64,000 nucleotides of DNA from Litoditis marina (Eukaryota; Nematoda; Chromadorea; Rhabditida; Rhabditidae), in NCBI GenBank assembly GCA_964036275.1, contig OZ038433.1, forward strand, positions 16,684,257 to 16,748,256. Direction: 5' to 3'. A model generated the notes under the pieces. That model ran no database searches. It saw nothing but the letters and a program-made list of their open reading frames with translations, and was not told where the DNA came from. This document shows positions 26,901-35,837 of the stretch, one piece after another (the first letter of the stretch is position 1; the number at the start of each line of letters is the position of its first letter). The translations under genes and the position numbers were made by a program.

Positions 26901-28136
26901 ACGGTGCGCCAAGTGCGCCAAACCCATTGTTTCGGTGAGACATTACAATGTAAATGAGACTTCAATGACCATTTCGAAAAAAACGTGCGTAGTACTTGAA
27001 TCTAACCCACATTCAACACAATGAGTGAGATAGGACTACATTTCAGGATGATTCAGATAGATTGATATGATACAGAAAAAAGAAAAATGTTTCAACGAAC
27101 ATTTTAGAGAAAACACTGTGCATTGACTGAAGTTCTGCCACATTTTTCAACAATATTTCCTACTGTTCAACAATTTTTTCGAGTCCAAAAGTTACAACCC
27201 TACAAACCATTTATACTTGTGTTTGTTGACTTGAAAAACAAATAACAACCATTTAAAGGACTATGTATACCTCTTTAAAGGACTGTCTGAACGCGCTGCA
27301 GAAGAAGTGGCACCCCACGTGTTTCACGTGCGGTCACTGTCAGAAACCGTTCGGAAACAGTGCATTCTACCTGGAGAACGGGCTGCCCTATTGCGAGAAA
27401 GGTACGATTAGAATGATTCTACAAACGAAACAAAGAAGAGTGTCCTCCATAATTCATGGTTCCTTCATACGTTCGGGGCCAATTTCGCGGTCAATGTTAA
27501 CGTTCTAGCTGTTTTAGTAATACAGTTTGTTAGAAATTCACTTCTGTCAAAAAATTAACTTCCTGTGTTACTGGAAGGGCGTCAAGAAACCCTTCAAAGC
27601 TGTAATTGTTGTATTTGTGACGTCATTTCCCATCCTGATGACGTCATATATTCAGACTGGAACCAGCTGTTTACTACCAAATGTGTCAGCTGTAAATATG
27701 CGATAGAGGCTGGTGACAGATGGGTGGAGGCACTGGGAAGCGCATTCCACTCTAACTGTTTCAATTGCACGGTGAGTACACGTGTTTCCATGTAATCTCC
27801 CTATTTTCCGTGTACAAATTCAAATACTAGAAATGGTGAATCGCACGGCATATATGATCTCGCTTCGTGCCTTTGTTTCATCTAGCAAGAAACTTGAAAC
27901 AACAATGAATAGAAATGGTAGAATCTGAGATTTCACTCATTTGTGTAGTTCAAACTAGTGGTTAGCGTACAGTATGATTTACAAGTAAAATGTTGGGTTG
28001 TACAGTGGTTGGTTGTTTTGTGAATTTAGTAAGTTCCGAACTGTTAAACTTTCTTTTTCAGCGCTGTCAGGCCAACTTGGAGGGAGAGAGCTTCTTTGCC
28101 AAAAACGGTCAGCCCTTCTGCAAAATGCACGCATAA
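5480..28136 (+). CDS. alp-1: PDZ-LIM protein, ALP/Enigma/ZASP family (Enigma-type isoform)
   Basis: Muscle-type adaptor expected at Z-disc/dense-body actin anchorage. Exons: 5480-5580 (ATG 5482), 7008-7153, 10338-10470, 11072-11229, 16452-16543, 17408-17480, 19102-19205, 20217-20293, 26353-26414, 26748-26934, 27281-27401, 27656-27771, 28062-28136 (TAA). All phases join, giving 480 residues. The PDZ domain spans about 1-82 and carries the WGFGV carboxylate-loop version and the [16 protein letters not shown] stretch. A ZM motif ([12 protein letters not shown]) lies at about 148-159. LIM1 starts at Cys226 (CFVC), LIM2 at Cys307 (CEAC), then LIM3 (CAKC) and LIM4 (CVSC), ending FCKMHA. The first exon follows TTTGTTTCAG directly, so the 5' end is probably trans-spliced. 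AATAAA signals lie at 28292 and 28420. The 27281 acceptor (CTTTAAAG) is atypical. The gene symbol is by analogy with C. elegans. Confidence 0.93.
5669..5902. mobile_element. MITE-like element, TATAGT family, copy A
   Basis: Lies in the first intron of the PDZ-LIM gene. Its ends are inverted copies of each other (left AAGTTCGTTCC...CTCTACAGTAAT, right ATTACTGTAG...GAAACGAACTAT). The same element occurs in the opposite orientation at 16858-17094, and the two copies align along their whole length. Loose copies of the terminus occur elsewhere in the window (for example near 42775, 49250, 50290, 56395, 59040). Confidence 0.75.
7342..7413. repeat. GC-rich perfect-loop hairpin
   Basis: The left arm GGGACGTCGTAGCAGTCGAC continues to GGGACGCG, then a 7-base ATGTTTA loop, then CGCGTCCC and a right arm ending GACTGCTACGGTCCC. 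The arms pair over about 30 bases with few mismatches, and no coding frame is involved. It is a foldback element in a PDZ-LIM intron. Confidence 0.8.
7927..8393. mobile_element. TTAA-bounded inverted-repeat element, copy 1
   Basis: A 467-bp element flanked on both sides by TTAA, with terminal inverted repeats AGGGACCGTACCTCT and, at the other end, the complement of AGGGACCGTTTCTCT. TTAA target duplication is the hallmark of the piggyBac superfamily. Two more copies lie at 46428-46893 and 46898-47362. It has no transposase, so it is non-autonomous. A reading frame of about 40 codons on the minus strand stays open in all three copies. Confidence 0.85.
9230..9475. repeat. CT-rich low-complexity tract
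   Basis: A pyrimidine-rich stretch dominated by TCTCTC and CTCTTT words in a PDZ-LIM intron. The long open frame across it is an artefact of composition. A poly-C run sits at about 9397-9405. Confidence 0.8.
12041..12563 (-). CDS. C-terminal part of a Gly/Pro-rich protein (partial gene model)
   Basis: Two exons read on the minus strand: 12563-12530, then 12183-12041, which ends in TAA. They join in phase (11 codons plus 1 base, then 2 bases plus 47 codons). The acceptors are CTTGCAG and ATTCCAG and the donor is GTAAGA. The encoded tail is [11 protein letters not shown], then GG-P repeats ([20 protein letters not shown]), then the acidic end [13 protein letters not shown]. The third-position bias is strongly GC, as in other genes here. 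No 5' exon was found; the upstream sequence is disrupted by the duplicated segment at 12653-13478, so the gene may be broken or its first exons may be too short to see. It lies antisense inside a PDZ-LIM intron. The function is unknown; it could be a secreted, cuticle-like or RNA-binding low-complexity protein. Confidence 0.55.
12653..13478. repeat. 73-82-bp direct repeats flanking a 0.67-kb segment
   Basis: The sequence at 12664-12736 recurs with near identity at 13406-13478 in the same orientation, and the match continues more weakly about 10 bases upstream. The segment between is unlike its surroundings, and an open plus-strand frame of 192 codons crosses it. In the right copy the plus strand reads ATG GCG GAC followed by a short basic helix-like frame ([16 protein letters not shown]), which recalls the N-terminal DNA-binding helices of pogo-type transposases. 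That reading is only a suggestion. Confidence 0.55.
13848..15520 (-). CDS. Secreted 158-residue helical protein, nematode-type
   Basis: Five phase-0 exons: 15520-15389, 15023-14931, 14652-14590, 14342-14262 and 13955-13848 (TGA), all with good GT..AG borders. The start ATG sits one base behind TTGCAG, as expected for a trans-spliced gene. Residues 1-15 form a signal peptide ([15 protein letters not shown]), followed by a dibasic SKR. The rest is charged and helical ([49 protein letters not shown]) and ends FGVRC. It has two cysteines after the signal. Codons are strongly biased, suggesting high expression. Size and layout recall secreted helical nematode families such as SXP/RAL-2 (DUF148) or fatty-acid/retinol-binding proteins, but I see no decisive motif. 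It lies antisense in a PDZ-LIM intron. Confidence 0.85.
15190..15285 (-). pseudogene. Ghost of exon 1 end of the secreted helical protein gene
   Basis: On the minus strand 15272-15236 reads as the last ten or so codons of exon 1 (QFNKRLLTE, then donor GTACAC), against QFNKQLLTE and GTACAT in the true exon at 15424-15389. The similarity continues into the intron, including CACGTG-rich sequence. Codon differences are mostly synonymous. It is a partial duplication lying about 100 bases into the intron. Confidence 0.75.
16545..16620. repeat. TC-rich microsatellite
   Basis: TCTCTC and TTTCTC runs begin directly at the donor site of the PDZ-LIM exon ending at 16543. Similar tracts occur at 17345-17400 and 26480-26560. 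Confidence 0.8.
16858..17094. mobile_element. MITE-like element, TATAGT family, copy B (inverted)
   Basis: Reverse-complement counterpart of 5669-5902, aligning from CTATAGTCTGTTTCACC at the left to GGAACAAACTATAATC at the right. It has internal CTACAGTAATCC and its complement at the two ends. It is non-coding and lies in a PDZ-LIM intron. Confidence 0.75.
17608..18437 (-). CDS. Small secreted peptide precursor, candidate neuropeptide gene
   Basis: Three exons: 18437-18387, 18066-18000 and 17708-17608 (TAA). Phases fit exactly for 72 residues, and the ATG is one base behind TTTCAG. Residues 1-17 are a signal peptide ([17 protein letters not shown]). Dibasic RR pairs follow at 28-29, 57-58 and 62-63. 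The C-terminus is TGGTILLGR, so cleavage after Arg63 would leave a peptide whose Gly-Arg end is the usual amidation signal, predicting TGGTILL-amide. A second spacer peptide (PTRFEPF to LIPA) would be released between the other RR sites. An AATAAA-type signal lies about 25 bases past the stop. The other two frames of the last exon are also open for some distance, but only this one joins the strong GTGAGA donor. It matches no neuropeptide family I recognise. Antisense in a PDZ-LIM intron. Confidence 0.65.
17890..17990. repeat. Long (TC)n microsatellite
   Basis: An almost pure TC dinucleotide array of about 80-100 bases, with more degenerate TC tracts on both sides. It lies inside the second intron of the antisense peptide gene, starting only about 10 bases beyond that gene's exon-2 donor. 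Confidence 0.95.
18104..18120. repeat. 17-base G tract
   Basis: An uninterrupted run of G. Comparable G or C tracts occur near 4380, 19406, 39745, 39823, 40850 and 48024. Such runs are prone to slippage and to quadruplex formation. Confidence 0.95.
18905..18946 (+). pseudogene. Ghost of the LIM1 exon start (PDZ-LIM gene)
   Basis: The stretch from CATTATTTCTTCTGTGTTCC through the acceptor and about 20 exon bases closely matches the true acceptor and exon start at 19080-19121. After about 40 bases the similarity ends and the frame soon reaches a stop. It keeps a usable acceptor 175 bases upstream of the real one. Confidence 0.8.
19518..19609. repeat. Foldback element with CCTGCGTCTCTT ends
   Basis: CCTGCGTCTCTT and CACTATTTC on the left face GAAATAGTG and AAGAGACGCAGG on the right in a 92-bp inverted repeat. 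It is non-coding and lies in a PDZ-LIM intron. Confidence 0.75.
21140..25721 (+). CDS. alp-1: Alternative exon block of the PDZ-LIM gene, ending in its own stop
   Basis: Exons 21140-21307, 22117-22295, 22960-23001, 23261-25142 and 25403-25721 (TAA) join each other in phase. The first needs a phase-2 donor, which exon 20217-20293 does not give but exon 11072-11229 does. Joined to exons 1-4 the product is 1041 residues: PDZ, ZM motif, proline-rich region, a large charged block rich in E, R, Q and D, and a tail without LIM domains. The 1.9-kb exon contains repeated RQEDRxEAxTE-type units. Exon 23261-25142 also leaves a phase that fits the LIM2 exon at 26748, so other combinations are possible. 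This mirrors long disordered isoforms of ZASP/Cypher genes. The coding frame is strong; the transcript structure is inferred from phase only. Confidence 0.8.
21413..21461 (+). pseudogene. Ghost of the proline-rich exon end (PDZ-LIM gene)
   Basis: This matches the last 16-17 codons of exon 21140-21307, including the final bases ACCCACGGGACTATCAG and a following GT donor. Four of the six changed codons are synonymous (CAA to CAG, ACC to ACA, AAT to AAC, CCC to CCT). It lies about 105 bases downstream of the true donor and could serve as an alternative donor only if joined to an upstream acceptor. Confidence 0.85.
22335..22580. repeat. Foldback element with GGTAACC repeats
   Basis: The left arm, running from AACCGGGTTTTTAGGTAACC, is mirrored by a right arm ending GGTTACCTGAAAACCCGGTT. 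Both arms contain several GGTTACC or GGTAACC words, so the element can form nested hairpins. It lies in a PDZ-LIM intron, and a similarly built element with GGTTAACC words is at 32271-32461. Confidence 0.85.
26636..26672 (+). pseudogene. Ghost of the LIM2 exon start (PDZ-LIM gene)
   Basis: It begins with an ATCCAG acceptor and repeats the first codons of exon 26748-26934 ([10 protein letters not shown]). Six of the codons in this stretch differ only at synonymous positions; the following Trp codon is TGA and the next is TAA. The flanking GTTTGAT words before both copies are also similar. Confidence 0.88.
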
Positions 28137-29353
28137 GGACGTCAGCTGAGTATCCAACCACCTACGCAGCCAATTTCTTTTCGCTGAGTAACAAATCATC
28201 AACGCAGCCAATTCTTCTCCCCGCGTAACCTCCTCACACGAACTTCTCATTTGTAACTAACTCATTAATAATACGACATAGACCCCCGCTTAATAAAAAT
28301 CAGTTATAGACCTTCTTTAATTAATAACGTTATCAAAAGTAACAATTTTCATATTTATGAATCGCTCAAGTGTGCTGCAATTTCATGATATATTGTACTT
28401 TCTCACGATTTACAATGCTAATAAAGATATATATTCATTTATTAAAACTATTCACAATACAAACTAGAGAGATAGTATCTCCGATGGGGTAAAACAGTAA
28501 AATGAACCAAGGAGGAACAACCGTATCAAAACACTTCGTGCACCGCCGGAAAATCACAAGAAATGAACTAAACTAAAAAGGCTGTGCTCACACTTTTTGA
28601 CTTGCATAAACGTCGTTACAAACATGCGTATCGATTATACACCGAATCAGTCAAATTCAATCAATACGCATATTTTTAAAAGAACTGAAATAGTGTGAAC
28701 ACATCCTAAAATAACTAGGAATGGCAGCGAATTGTGTTGGAAAACACATCTTAAACGATGAGCTCCCAACACATTTTCTAACAAATAGGACATTATTTCT
28801 TAGTTTTTCAATATTTTCATTCGCGCAACACTTAACAGAGTCGCACAGTTAGTGAAAGAGGTAGCTAACTACTGCATTTCGAATAATCGGTCAATTCGGG
28901 AAAATAGTCAAATTTCACATGTAACTGAGTGTCCCGCCAACCTAACCATTCTTATCTTGTCAAAAACTTGTTTCCTTTTTTGAACTGGTTTGATTGTGAG
29001 CTTCCAACTAACAAAACTATGGGTTGGAACCAGGAAAAATATGAAGAAAGTTTTTAAAACGGAGAGTTTGTCAAAAACTGACGAAAAGATGCAGTAAACT
29101 TTTCTTTTTTTTGAAACTCTAATATTGCACATCTAACGATCGGAATGGTGTTATTGCAGGAAACCCAGTTTACACACCAAACTACTGGTTCGCTTAAAAC
29201 TGGCTTATTAGACACTTCTACCCACATACTATTACAATACTTATTAAACTAATGCCTTCTACTAGTCTCGGCCTGAATAGAGGGACTGGCCGAGTACTGT
29301 AGGTGTTTCGTTATTCTTCGAATGGGGGAATAATTCGGGGGGTTGAGACCGTC
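28137..29353. other. 3' UTR of the PDZ-LIM gene and convergent intergenic region
   Basis: Two AATAAA signals (28292, 28420) close the PDZ-LIM transcript. The rest is AT-rich with no supported gene. The next gene converges from the minus strand and stops at 29354. Confidence 0.7.
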
Positions 29354-31704
29354 TCAGATGGCAATATCTCCATTGGAATGGCCGTTCGAGTGACCATTTG
29401 CATGACCGTTCCTCGTCAATTCCGGAATAGGGGTTCGAGAACTGAATGATACACATGAATGATCCGTGTAACAAGCTCCACAGGTGATTATAATAAGGTG
29501 TAGAATAGTTCTTTTCGATGAAAAAATAGTTGCACTGGCATTCTATTCAGGACGAGTTGCTGGTTTTAACCACTAACTAAAAAAACTCGAAAACATGACT
29601 CCCTTTTACCAATATCGTGACAACTTGGCTAATTTTTAATGTGAAATCATGAAATATAACCTATTTTATCAAAGAACGAGTCCCTCTAAAAAAATGCTTA
29701 CATAAAAAAATATAAAACAGAAACGTACCCCCTGGGAGACGCCCTACTCGTCCGCAAGTCAATGTAGTGGAGGTATTTCCTCGCCCGCGACAATAGAAAT
29801 AGACTGAGCAGGGAGGCCAGGCCACAACGCAGCCACGTGGGGGACCTGAATACACCAGCAAACTAAGCTGAAGCTGATAAAACCATGGAACCGAGCTATT
29901 TGGTCAGGAGACTACTCGAGAACTATTCTTTTGGAAATGGCATAGTCGAACTCCTACGCGCTCTACCAACAACTGTAACTCCCCTACAGAAAAGCGGAGG
30001 AAATCGGTCGCTACAGACGGGCCAAACCACAAGTCTGATCAATCTTTGAAAGGAAATCCTTTCTTCTAGCAGAGTACCTCTCTCTAGTTTTATTTTTCAT
30101 CGGCAAACAACAAAAAACTTCGCGAAAAATATGCTCATTATCTTTTTTTATTTATTCTGAGCATTCAGTAAGATTCGTCAGAATATGAGTAGATAAGTCG
30201 AAGAGACGACCTCAGACTGCAAACTACTAATCCATACTCTACAAGAGATGAACTATATTCTATATTAGGGGGTAAAACCGTGGAGCAAAAACTTTGGTAA
30301 TCAGGGAGCAAGTATTCTCCAATGTTGTATCTCAACTTCTGATTTCTTCTTCCTTTTTCATTCCCATTTTTCATATTTTTCACGCTCTCATTTGCGTAAT
30401 AAATCATCATCATCAAGAAAAACGAAACTGACTTATTGGGTAACAATGCCTTGGTGACAACCGCCGTGAGCAGGGAGCCAAAGTTGAACATTGTGGAGGC
30501 CAAAACACTGAAACAGGATCGAATTAGACACAACCAAGGAGGGACGTACCATTACGCATCAGCAGGAAGTCACAGGAGGCAGTCCAGAGTTTAGCTAACC
30601 ACTTAAGAGTCTCGAAAAAGCTAAATTCCCACCTTTTAATTGTGACCCGCATCCTACTTGCAAGTGTTTCTCTTCAGTTTTCTCGTATTCCAGAGGTTAA
30701 ACTCAATGAAAAAGTATAACAAACGAAAACTAGCCCATCGTTTGCGGTTTCAACTTTTAAATATGTTTCCGACTTTCATTCTATTCTTTTGCGCCTGAAC
30801 GAAAAACGGGATACGCACACACCAAATTCAGTGAATATTACAGCTGCCACGCCCCACGCTAAACTCCTCAAAATACAACTATCTTAGTAATATTAACCTC
30901 ACCTTTTCAGGGAAAAAAAGAACAATAACAGTACAGCTTCACTCATATTCGATCACCGTCTAGCGTACAAATCTTCGTATGGAAGGTGGGAGGACCAATT
31001 GAAAATCAATAATTGATCTACATCGACCAACCTGAATTCCACCCTATCCCACGCGTTCAATCGATGTAGATGTGGTCGAAAATAGACATAGAATCCCAGT
31101 CCGAGGTTGGCATTGAACAGAATCGAGTTACTGATGGCCAAATCACCCACTGGGAATAGTCTGGAAATGGGGATATGTGAATGTTGGGAAATAATAACAA
31201 GAAAAAGTTTGGGTTTACAAAGTAAGTTTTTAGGAAAAGTTGTGAAGGCCACGGAGTGGTGTGTCGTGTGTTGTGCATGTTTCCGTTGATTACCCAGTAA
31301 CATCACCCTTTCAGACACCATGCACCAACGCAGTTTCAACAAAATAGAAGAATATGATTTTGCTACAAATGGCTCGCGCTCTAAGTATCCCAAATTCCGT
31401 TATTATATCGAAAAATAAATTTTATGGACAACATATTCGTTTACGCCTTTAAAAACGACAAAACACTTGAAAACTCTCCAGTTTGACGATGGAATTTTCT
31501 GAGCACATCATAACGTGTGGAATCACTCCTTACTAAACAAAAACAAAATTTGACCTACCTGGACACGATTGTGGGATTGAAGATGTGCACGGCGAAGAGG
31601 GTATGGGAGACGGCTCCACTGGCGGGAAGATAGTGGGAAAGGAGGCTGCGGGAAGTGAGCGGCGGCACGTAGGAACGCCAATCCACACGGGACAACACTC
31701 CCAT
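29354..31704 (-). CDS. Multi-pass membrane protein, 184 residues, family not recognised
   Basis: Five exons: 31704-31559, 31160-31032, 30507-30433, 29845-29729 and 29441-29354 (TGA), all in phase. An acceptor TTACAG lies 28 bases before the ATG (31732), consistent with trans-splicing or a 5' UTR exon. Hydrophobic stretches are seen at ASGAVSHTLFAVHIFNPTIV, around DLAISNSILFNANLGLGFYV, at VLASTMFNFGSLLTAVVTKA and at CGLASLLSLFLLS, so three or four membrane spans are likely. The tail is short and polar with GHANGHSNGHSNG repeats. There is no signal peptide of the classical kind. The regular exon phases and conserved-looking loops (DWRSYVPP, YFRPHLHRLNAWDRVEF) argue for a real eukaryotic TMEM-type gene. 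Confidence 0.8.
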
Positions 31705-32270
31705 ATCACGGGCGGTACGGAGGAGAGGGGTACTGTAAGAGAGGGGGTGGTGATGGTAAAGAGTATACAGCGATCAACAGAATGCACAGGGCTACTGTAA
31801 GATGGAGCGTTGAAATCATAAAACGTATACCGCGACAAGCAGAATATACGAATACGTATACGAGAATACGATTCAACTACAAAATCAAACCAGAATATAC
31901 ACGGATACTGTAAAAGGGAAGGTTGAAATGATGAACACTACTGTAACTCTGTAACATAACACATAACATCTCCCAGGCACAGCTAAATAATTCATAATGA
32001 TAGAGGGATATCCATTAGATATTACATCATATATAATAATACCATAATTTGCATAAAATAGAAATAATAGAAGCAGTATGCTGCTACAGATTCAACAGTA
32101 ACATAACTCATAACCAAAAAACCTGACAAGTGAAATTACTCTCACTTTTCATGTGATTTCGAACATGGACAGCTCGAAAAGGGGAAGGATCATGTTACTC
32201 TAAACAGAACTAGACAACTAGATGATGTGCAATGGGAATGGGGCCTCAGTTTGGGGCCAATTCCACAAGG

Positions 32271-32461
32271 AACCCGGTATTTCGTTAACCCTACCAGGTA
32301 ACCTTAACCGGGTTACCTGGTTGACTCTTTTGTTAACCACTTGTTAACCCTCTTTTACAACGTCTTTTGGGGCAAATTTAGGGTTACCAAGTGGTTAACA
32401 AAAGGGTTAACCAGGTAACCCGGTTAATGGTTAACGGCTAGGGTTAACGAAATACCGGGTT
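32271..32461. repeat. Foldback element with GGTTAACC repeats
   Basis: The ends AACCCGGTATTTCGTTAACC and GGTTAACGAAATACCGGGTT are near-perfect inverted repeats. Internal GTTAACC, GGTAACC and CACTTGTTAACC words extend the pairing over most of the 190 bp. It resembles 22335-22580 in design. Confidence 0.88.
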
Positions 32462-35302
32462 AAATAAAGAATTCGCCTCAGTTTGGACTGAATGGTGAAC
32501 AATTTTCAGTGTGAACACTAGAATAGCACGAGTTGAGAGTTCCAGTTCAGTCTTCAGCATCAATCAACACGTTTCACACGGAAAGTTTGTGAAAGACTCC
32601 TCACTGTTTCAAATTTAAAATAGAGCAAAAACTTTAAAAAAAAAACCCACACCTACCCCGGAAAAGACTGAACTGAAACTTTATTGGTAGATTGGCAGTT
32701 GGCACGCTGCCAAAGCGCACTTCAAATGAGTGGAAAACTAAAAAAGTGGTCACACTCGAACAAACTTTGGCAGAGTAACGAGAATGAAATGACTTTTCTG
32801 CCCAAAACAGAATATTATATAATTTCTTCATTTTAATCGAGAAAAAAAGGCTTGCTATTTGTAAAAACTAGACCAACGTTACTGGTGTATGATTCGATAG
32901 AATCGATCAAATCGGGACAAATCTCAGCTTGGGTCTAGGAACAATGGGCAATTTATCATAGGATTCATGATATCAACCAACTAGTCAACCTACTATGCTA
33001 ACTTGCTAGCGAGAACACTACACTAAACTAGTCAAATGTACGCTCACACTCTGTACATGTGTAATGTACGAGAAGAATCTCATTTCCGATATTGGCTAAA
33101 ATACGACAAACTTCACGTTTTTTGCATCGAAATAAGCAAAATCAAACGAATTTGCCGAAAAAAGACAGGTCGTTTGAATTATTCGGGCAATTGGGAATGG
33201 GATAGTAATACTACAGCTAACGTACCAAACCAGTTCTCGCTCACTTTTTAATCCGGTTAATCGTAATAAAAAAAATGCAAACAGTAATAGAGTATAGTAA
33301 TACGTAACATCACATCAACGAAAATTCAAAAATGCACGTGGGTGCCCATTATCAATGCAGTGCAAACGGAATTCTGCAGGCTAACATCTTGTACTTTGAC
33401 CTTTAATGAAATTCTCTAGTGTAAAACTGAGCACTAAGAGCTAAGACTATTACGTGGAAATCTGAACATCTGTGAAGAAATAGAGATGTAGATAAACTTT
33501 TGTGACGAAATTGAAATCAGTAGTGAATAGTTGAACAAAAAACGTTCAAAAAGCACGCCTCACGCCTGTTAACAAATGAATTTGAAATGAAACTTACATT
33601 CGAATTTCAAACGTGAACTATCGCAACATTCCGTCTAAAACTTGCAGTTAAACCTAGAAAACCGCGACCTTGAGCGCTCTTTTCCCCATTAAAACAACAA
33701 AAGATGACGTATAAATGGGGGAAATTGAATAGAAAACAATCGATATAGTTTTTGCACGAGCAGATGGGGCGAATTTCTAGAACAACAATGTTGCTTTGGC
33801 AACAAATTGTGGGGGAAGAACCAAAGATTAGTTCACGCACATAGATCCGACTATTCTGCAAAAAAGAACCGCGTTTTCTATTAAACTTAACTACGTCAAA
33901 TTCTATAATTTACATGAAAAAGACCGCCGAATTTATCTAGGTTTCACAGAAAGAAGAGAGTTTTTTCTTCAAGAGAACTTGCCAAAGAAGAGGGGAAAGT
34001 GTGTCGAATGTAGTGCGTCGGCAAAAAACATAAAAAGCGAAAGAACTAAAGAACCAAAGATTAGTGAGAACTAGCCGCATGAAAGAGAGAAGATACATAT
34101 TTATCTGTCACCCGCCTAGGAGCAAATGCTTGATTGTTACAACAAATGAGAGGTGTTTATAAAACAAGGTTCTCCCCAGCAACAGCAGAATATCAAATAA
34201 TGCCTGCTGTTCGCAACTTGAAAGCTACAGAAACCCTGTAATTTGAAATCTCAGAATCTAGCTAGTAACTACAAATGGCGGTATGAGTTTCGCAAGTATT
34301 CTTTGTTTGCGAAAGGAGAGAAAAACTCCAGCGAGAAAGAGCTTATGGGCCAAAAAACTTGTCTACCCCCAGCGAAAACACTTGAAAATACGGAAGATCG
34401 CAAGTTAACTAGAATCGTAGGTAGGTATTTCTCTTCAGTAATCTGTGAAGAAGAGCCGTATACATTTGGCTTAATTCATATTATCATGTTACAAGTTACA
34501 CGACATATTTTACCGTTACTATCTTGAAACAAAAACCACTAACTCAATAGGATAGAAGTGAAGTCTGAACCGATTTCAACGAAATGACGGCAACGTTTGC
34601 GGTTTAGTGAAAATATCTCAAAATAACAACCCCAAAAGCCACGCATCTGAAAAGTGAATTTCCCATCGTACTTTCCTACCAGTCGGTAAAGATGAAAAAC
34701 CCTTCGTTCCAGCAAATGAAATGGCAAATCAATCATATTATCAGGTATTGACGGGGCGCGACCCGAATATGACACGAAAGAACAATACACGTCTTCCTTC
34801 TTTCTCAATATCTAACCGGTGAAACAACTAGCAAACGGGCGTTTATCAGTCTCGCACAAGATAAATAGACAAAGAGAGAACATGAAACACCGGAGGGCAA
34901 ACATATTAAGAACATGGACAAATATCGAATGAGAAAAAGATCACTTAGAAAGAGAATGCACTATCTAACATGTATATTAGATAGATACCGGTATGTTACA
35001 TTACAATTAGGAGCAGAATACATAAAACATGTCAACTGAGCATAGAATAATACAATTCAACTGTAAACAACTCGAGCTAAAAAGGGAAATCGATAAGGGC
35101 TCTGCGGAGCACACTACCCGCAGAGAAAAATCAACAACACAGCGAAAAACAACAAATAACAGCTGAAATATGGGAATAGGAGAGAACTAAAGAATGCGTG
35201 AATATTTCAACAAACATGTTCGGAAAGTGCTCATGGAACGAGAAATGAGATAGGTTGGCAGGTGTTGTTTCGGGATGTTCCGGGAAGAATTATGAAAAAG
35301 GG

Positions 35303-35306
<4 letters not shown>

Positions 35307-35355
<49 letters not shown>

Positions 35356-35610
35356 GAGAGAGAAGACAGATAAAGAGAGAGAAGAGGAAACGGAGAGGTA
35401 GAGAGTCAGACACAGGAAGTGATGGATGGAGGGAAAGAGAGGGAGAGAAAGAGTAGAGAGACAGAGAGAAGAAAGAGAGATAGAGGGGAGGAACTGGCAA
35501 ACTGAACATGCAGACAGCTTGCGGTGAAGTGCGTGAGAGGAAACAAACACACCTTGATTGATGACGAAACGCTATGCTGTATCACAGAACGGCATGCATA
35601 GGCGTTCTGA

Positions 35611-35663
<53 letters not shown>

Positions 35664-35670
35664 GAGAGAG
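35307..35670. repeat. GA microsatellites
   Basis: Two long (GA)n arrays, at about 35307-35350 and 35612-35672, are joined by purine-rich sequence. Open frames over them on either strand are compositional artefacts. Confidence 0.9.
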
Positions 35671-35837
35671 GGGGGGGGGAGAGAGATAGAGTGAGTAGAG
35701 ACAGATAGGAAGAGAGCATCTAGACGAGCCCATATCATAACTTCTTAGAGCACAAAGCACTTCGGAACAAACCCTAATAACAGGATGGGTACAAAGTACA
35801 GTCTACGGAGTACAAAGTACAAACCACAATCCTTCGA

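Larger units (their letters stand above)
31733..35837. other. Intergenic region between the membrane-protein and NUP43 genes
   Basis: It contains the foldback at 32271-32461 and purine microsatellites at 35307-35350 and 35610-35670. The short open frames, including those across the GA repeats, show no family motif or codon bias. I see no supported gene. Confidence 0.6.
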
